DNA of 64,000 bases from Allobosea sp. Lineage in GTDB: Bacteria; Pseudomonadota; Alphaproteobacteria; Rhizobiales; Beijerinckiaceae. Position 1 is the first letter of the stretch. Every line of letters begins with the position of its first letter. The notes beneath the pieces were generated by a model, which saw only the letters and a list, made by a program, of their open reading frames with translations, did not search any database and was not told where the DNA came from. The translations under genes and the position numbers were made by a program. Positions 63,675 through 64,000 of this stretch are shown here, piece after piece. The stretch covers positions 37,260 to 101,259 of the forward strand of contig NZ_JAFKFX010000041.1 of the NCBI RefSeq assembly GCF_017308075.1. The letters are read 5' to 3'.

Positions 63675-64000
63675 ATGCAAGACATCCTGAACGATCTCGA
63701 ATCGCGTCGCGCGGGTGCTCGGCTCGGCGGTGGCGAGCGGCGGATTTCGGCGCAGCATGGGCGCGGCAAGCTCACGGCGCGCGAGCGGATCGAGCTGCTG
63801 CTCGACAAGGACTCCTTCGAGGAGTTCGACATGTTCGTGCAGCATCGCTGCGTCGATTTCGGCATGGACAAGGCCGAGAAGATCCCCGGCGACGGCGTCG
63901 TCACCGGCTGGGGCACGGTCAATGGCCGCACCGTCTTCGTCTTCTCCAAGGATTTCACCGTCTTCGGCGGCTCGCTCTCCGAGACCCATGCCCAGAAGAT
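63675..64000 (+). CDS. pccB: Propionyl-CoA carboxylase beta subunit, 3'-truncated by the window edge
   Basis: The first 108 residues are visible before the window ends. They match the PccB carboxyltransferase N-terminus: [50 protein letters not shown] and [15 protein letters not shown]. The enzyme carboxylates propionyl-CoA to methylmalonyl-CoA with biotin. GGGAGACGGCC supplies the ribosome site. It is divergent from the PccR-type regulator with the octamer block between them. Confidence 0.93.
   Translation, partial: MQDILNDLESRRAGARLGGGERRISAQHGRGKLTARERIELLLDKDSFEEFDMFVQHRCVDFGMDKAEKIPGDGVVTGWGTVNGRTVFVFSKDFTVFGGSLSETHAQK

Noticed and set aside
1-64000. Mobile elements, prophage, CRISPR arrays, tRNA or rRNA genes
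   Set aside because: No transposase, integrase, phage structural gene, regularly spaced repeat array or tRNA-like cloverleaf could be found by reading; the only repeats are REP-like palindromes.

Overview
The window is GC-rich DNA with dense, mostly 4-base-overlapping operons. Gene content (Mrp antiporter, Liv- and Dpp-type ABC importers, a PccR-type regulator beside pccB, a DUF3141-pta-ackA-fabI operon behind an FNR/FixK box) and REP-like palindromes point to an alphaproteobacterium of the order Hyphomicrobiales, perhaps Bosea-like; the genus is a guess. I found no tRNA, rRNA, CRISPR array, insertion sequence or phage genes. The DNA looks like chromosomal backbone carrying many catabolic and transport operons.

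Layout. 1-927: 3' part of an unrecognised gene. 980-9295: an RpiR regulator facing a Dpp/Opp-type ABC importer operon that ends in an alpha/beta hydrolase, then a convergent ApnO-like dehydrogenase. 9782-11994: an HdeD-like membrane protein and a membrane-anchored alpha/beta hydrolase separated by a 49-base perfect palindrome. 12155-19518 (minus): a seven-gene Mrp/Mbh-like cation/proton antiporter operon followed by an SLC13/RCK_C permease. 19878-27663: membrane metallophosphoesterase, AI-2E family transporter, patatin-like lipase, and an operon of an M17 aminopeptidase homologue with lost active-site residues, a DUF1269 protein and a beta-solenoid membrane protein. 27750-33075: an RND pump with two adaptors. 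33323-36915: AraC-MFS pair and a lipoprotein DUF900 hydrolase. 37292-41994: AbgT transporter, M20 peptidase and a second SLC13/RCK_C permease, closed by an intrinsic terminator. 42253-51601: crotonase, LivGHMKF-type importer, acyl-CoA ligase, thiolase and a TetR regulator, probably uptake and beta-oxidation of a carboxylic acid. 51849-62140: DUF3141 (PhaC-like), pta, ackA, an HlyD-RbbA-YhhJ-like ABC exporter and fabI. 62158-64000: PccR/ScfR regulator divergent from pccB, which runs off the window.

The most interesting unit is 51693-62140. A perfect FNR/FixK box sits upstream of a PHA-synthase-like Cys-Asp-His protein, a phosphotransacetylase/kinase pair that can make ATP from acyl-CoA, a three-gene ABC exporter, and an enoyl reductase. 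This looks like a low-oxygen acyl-CoA handling system coupled to an envelope exporter; its product is unknown.
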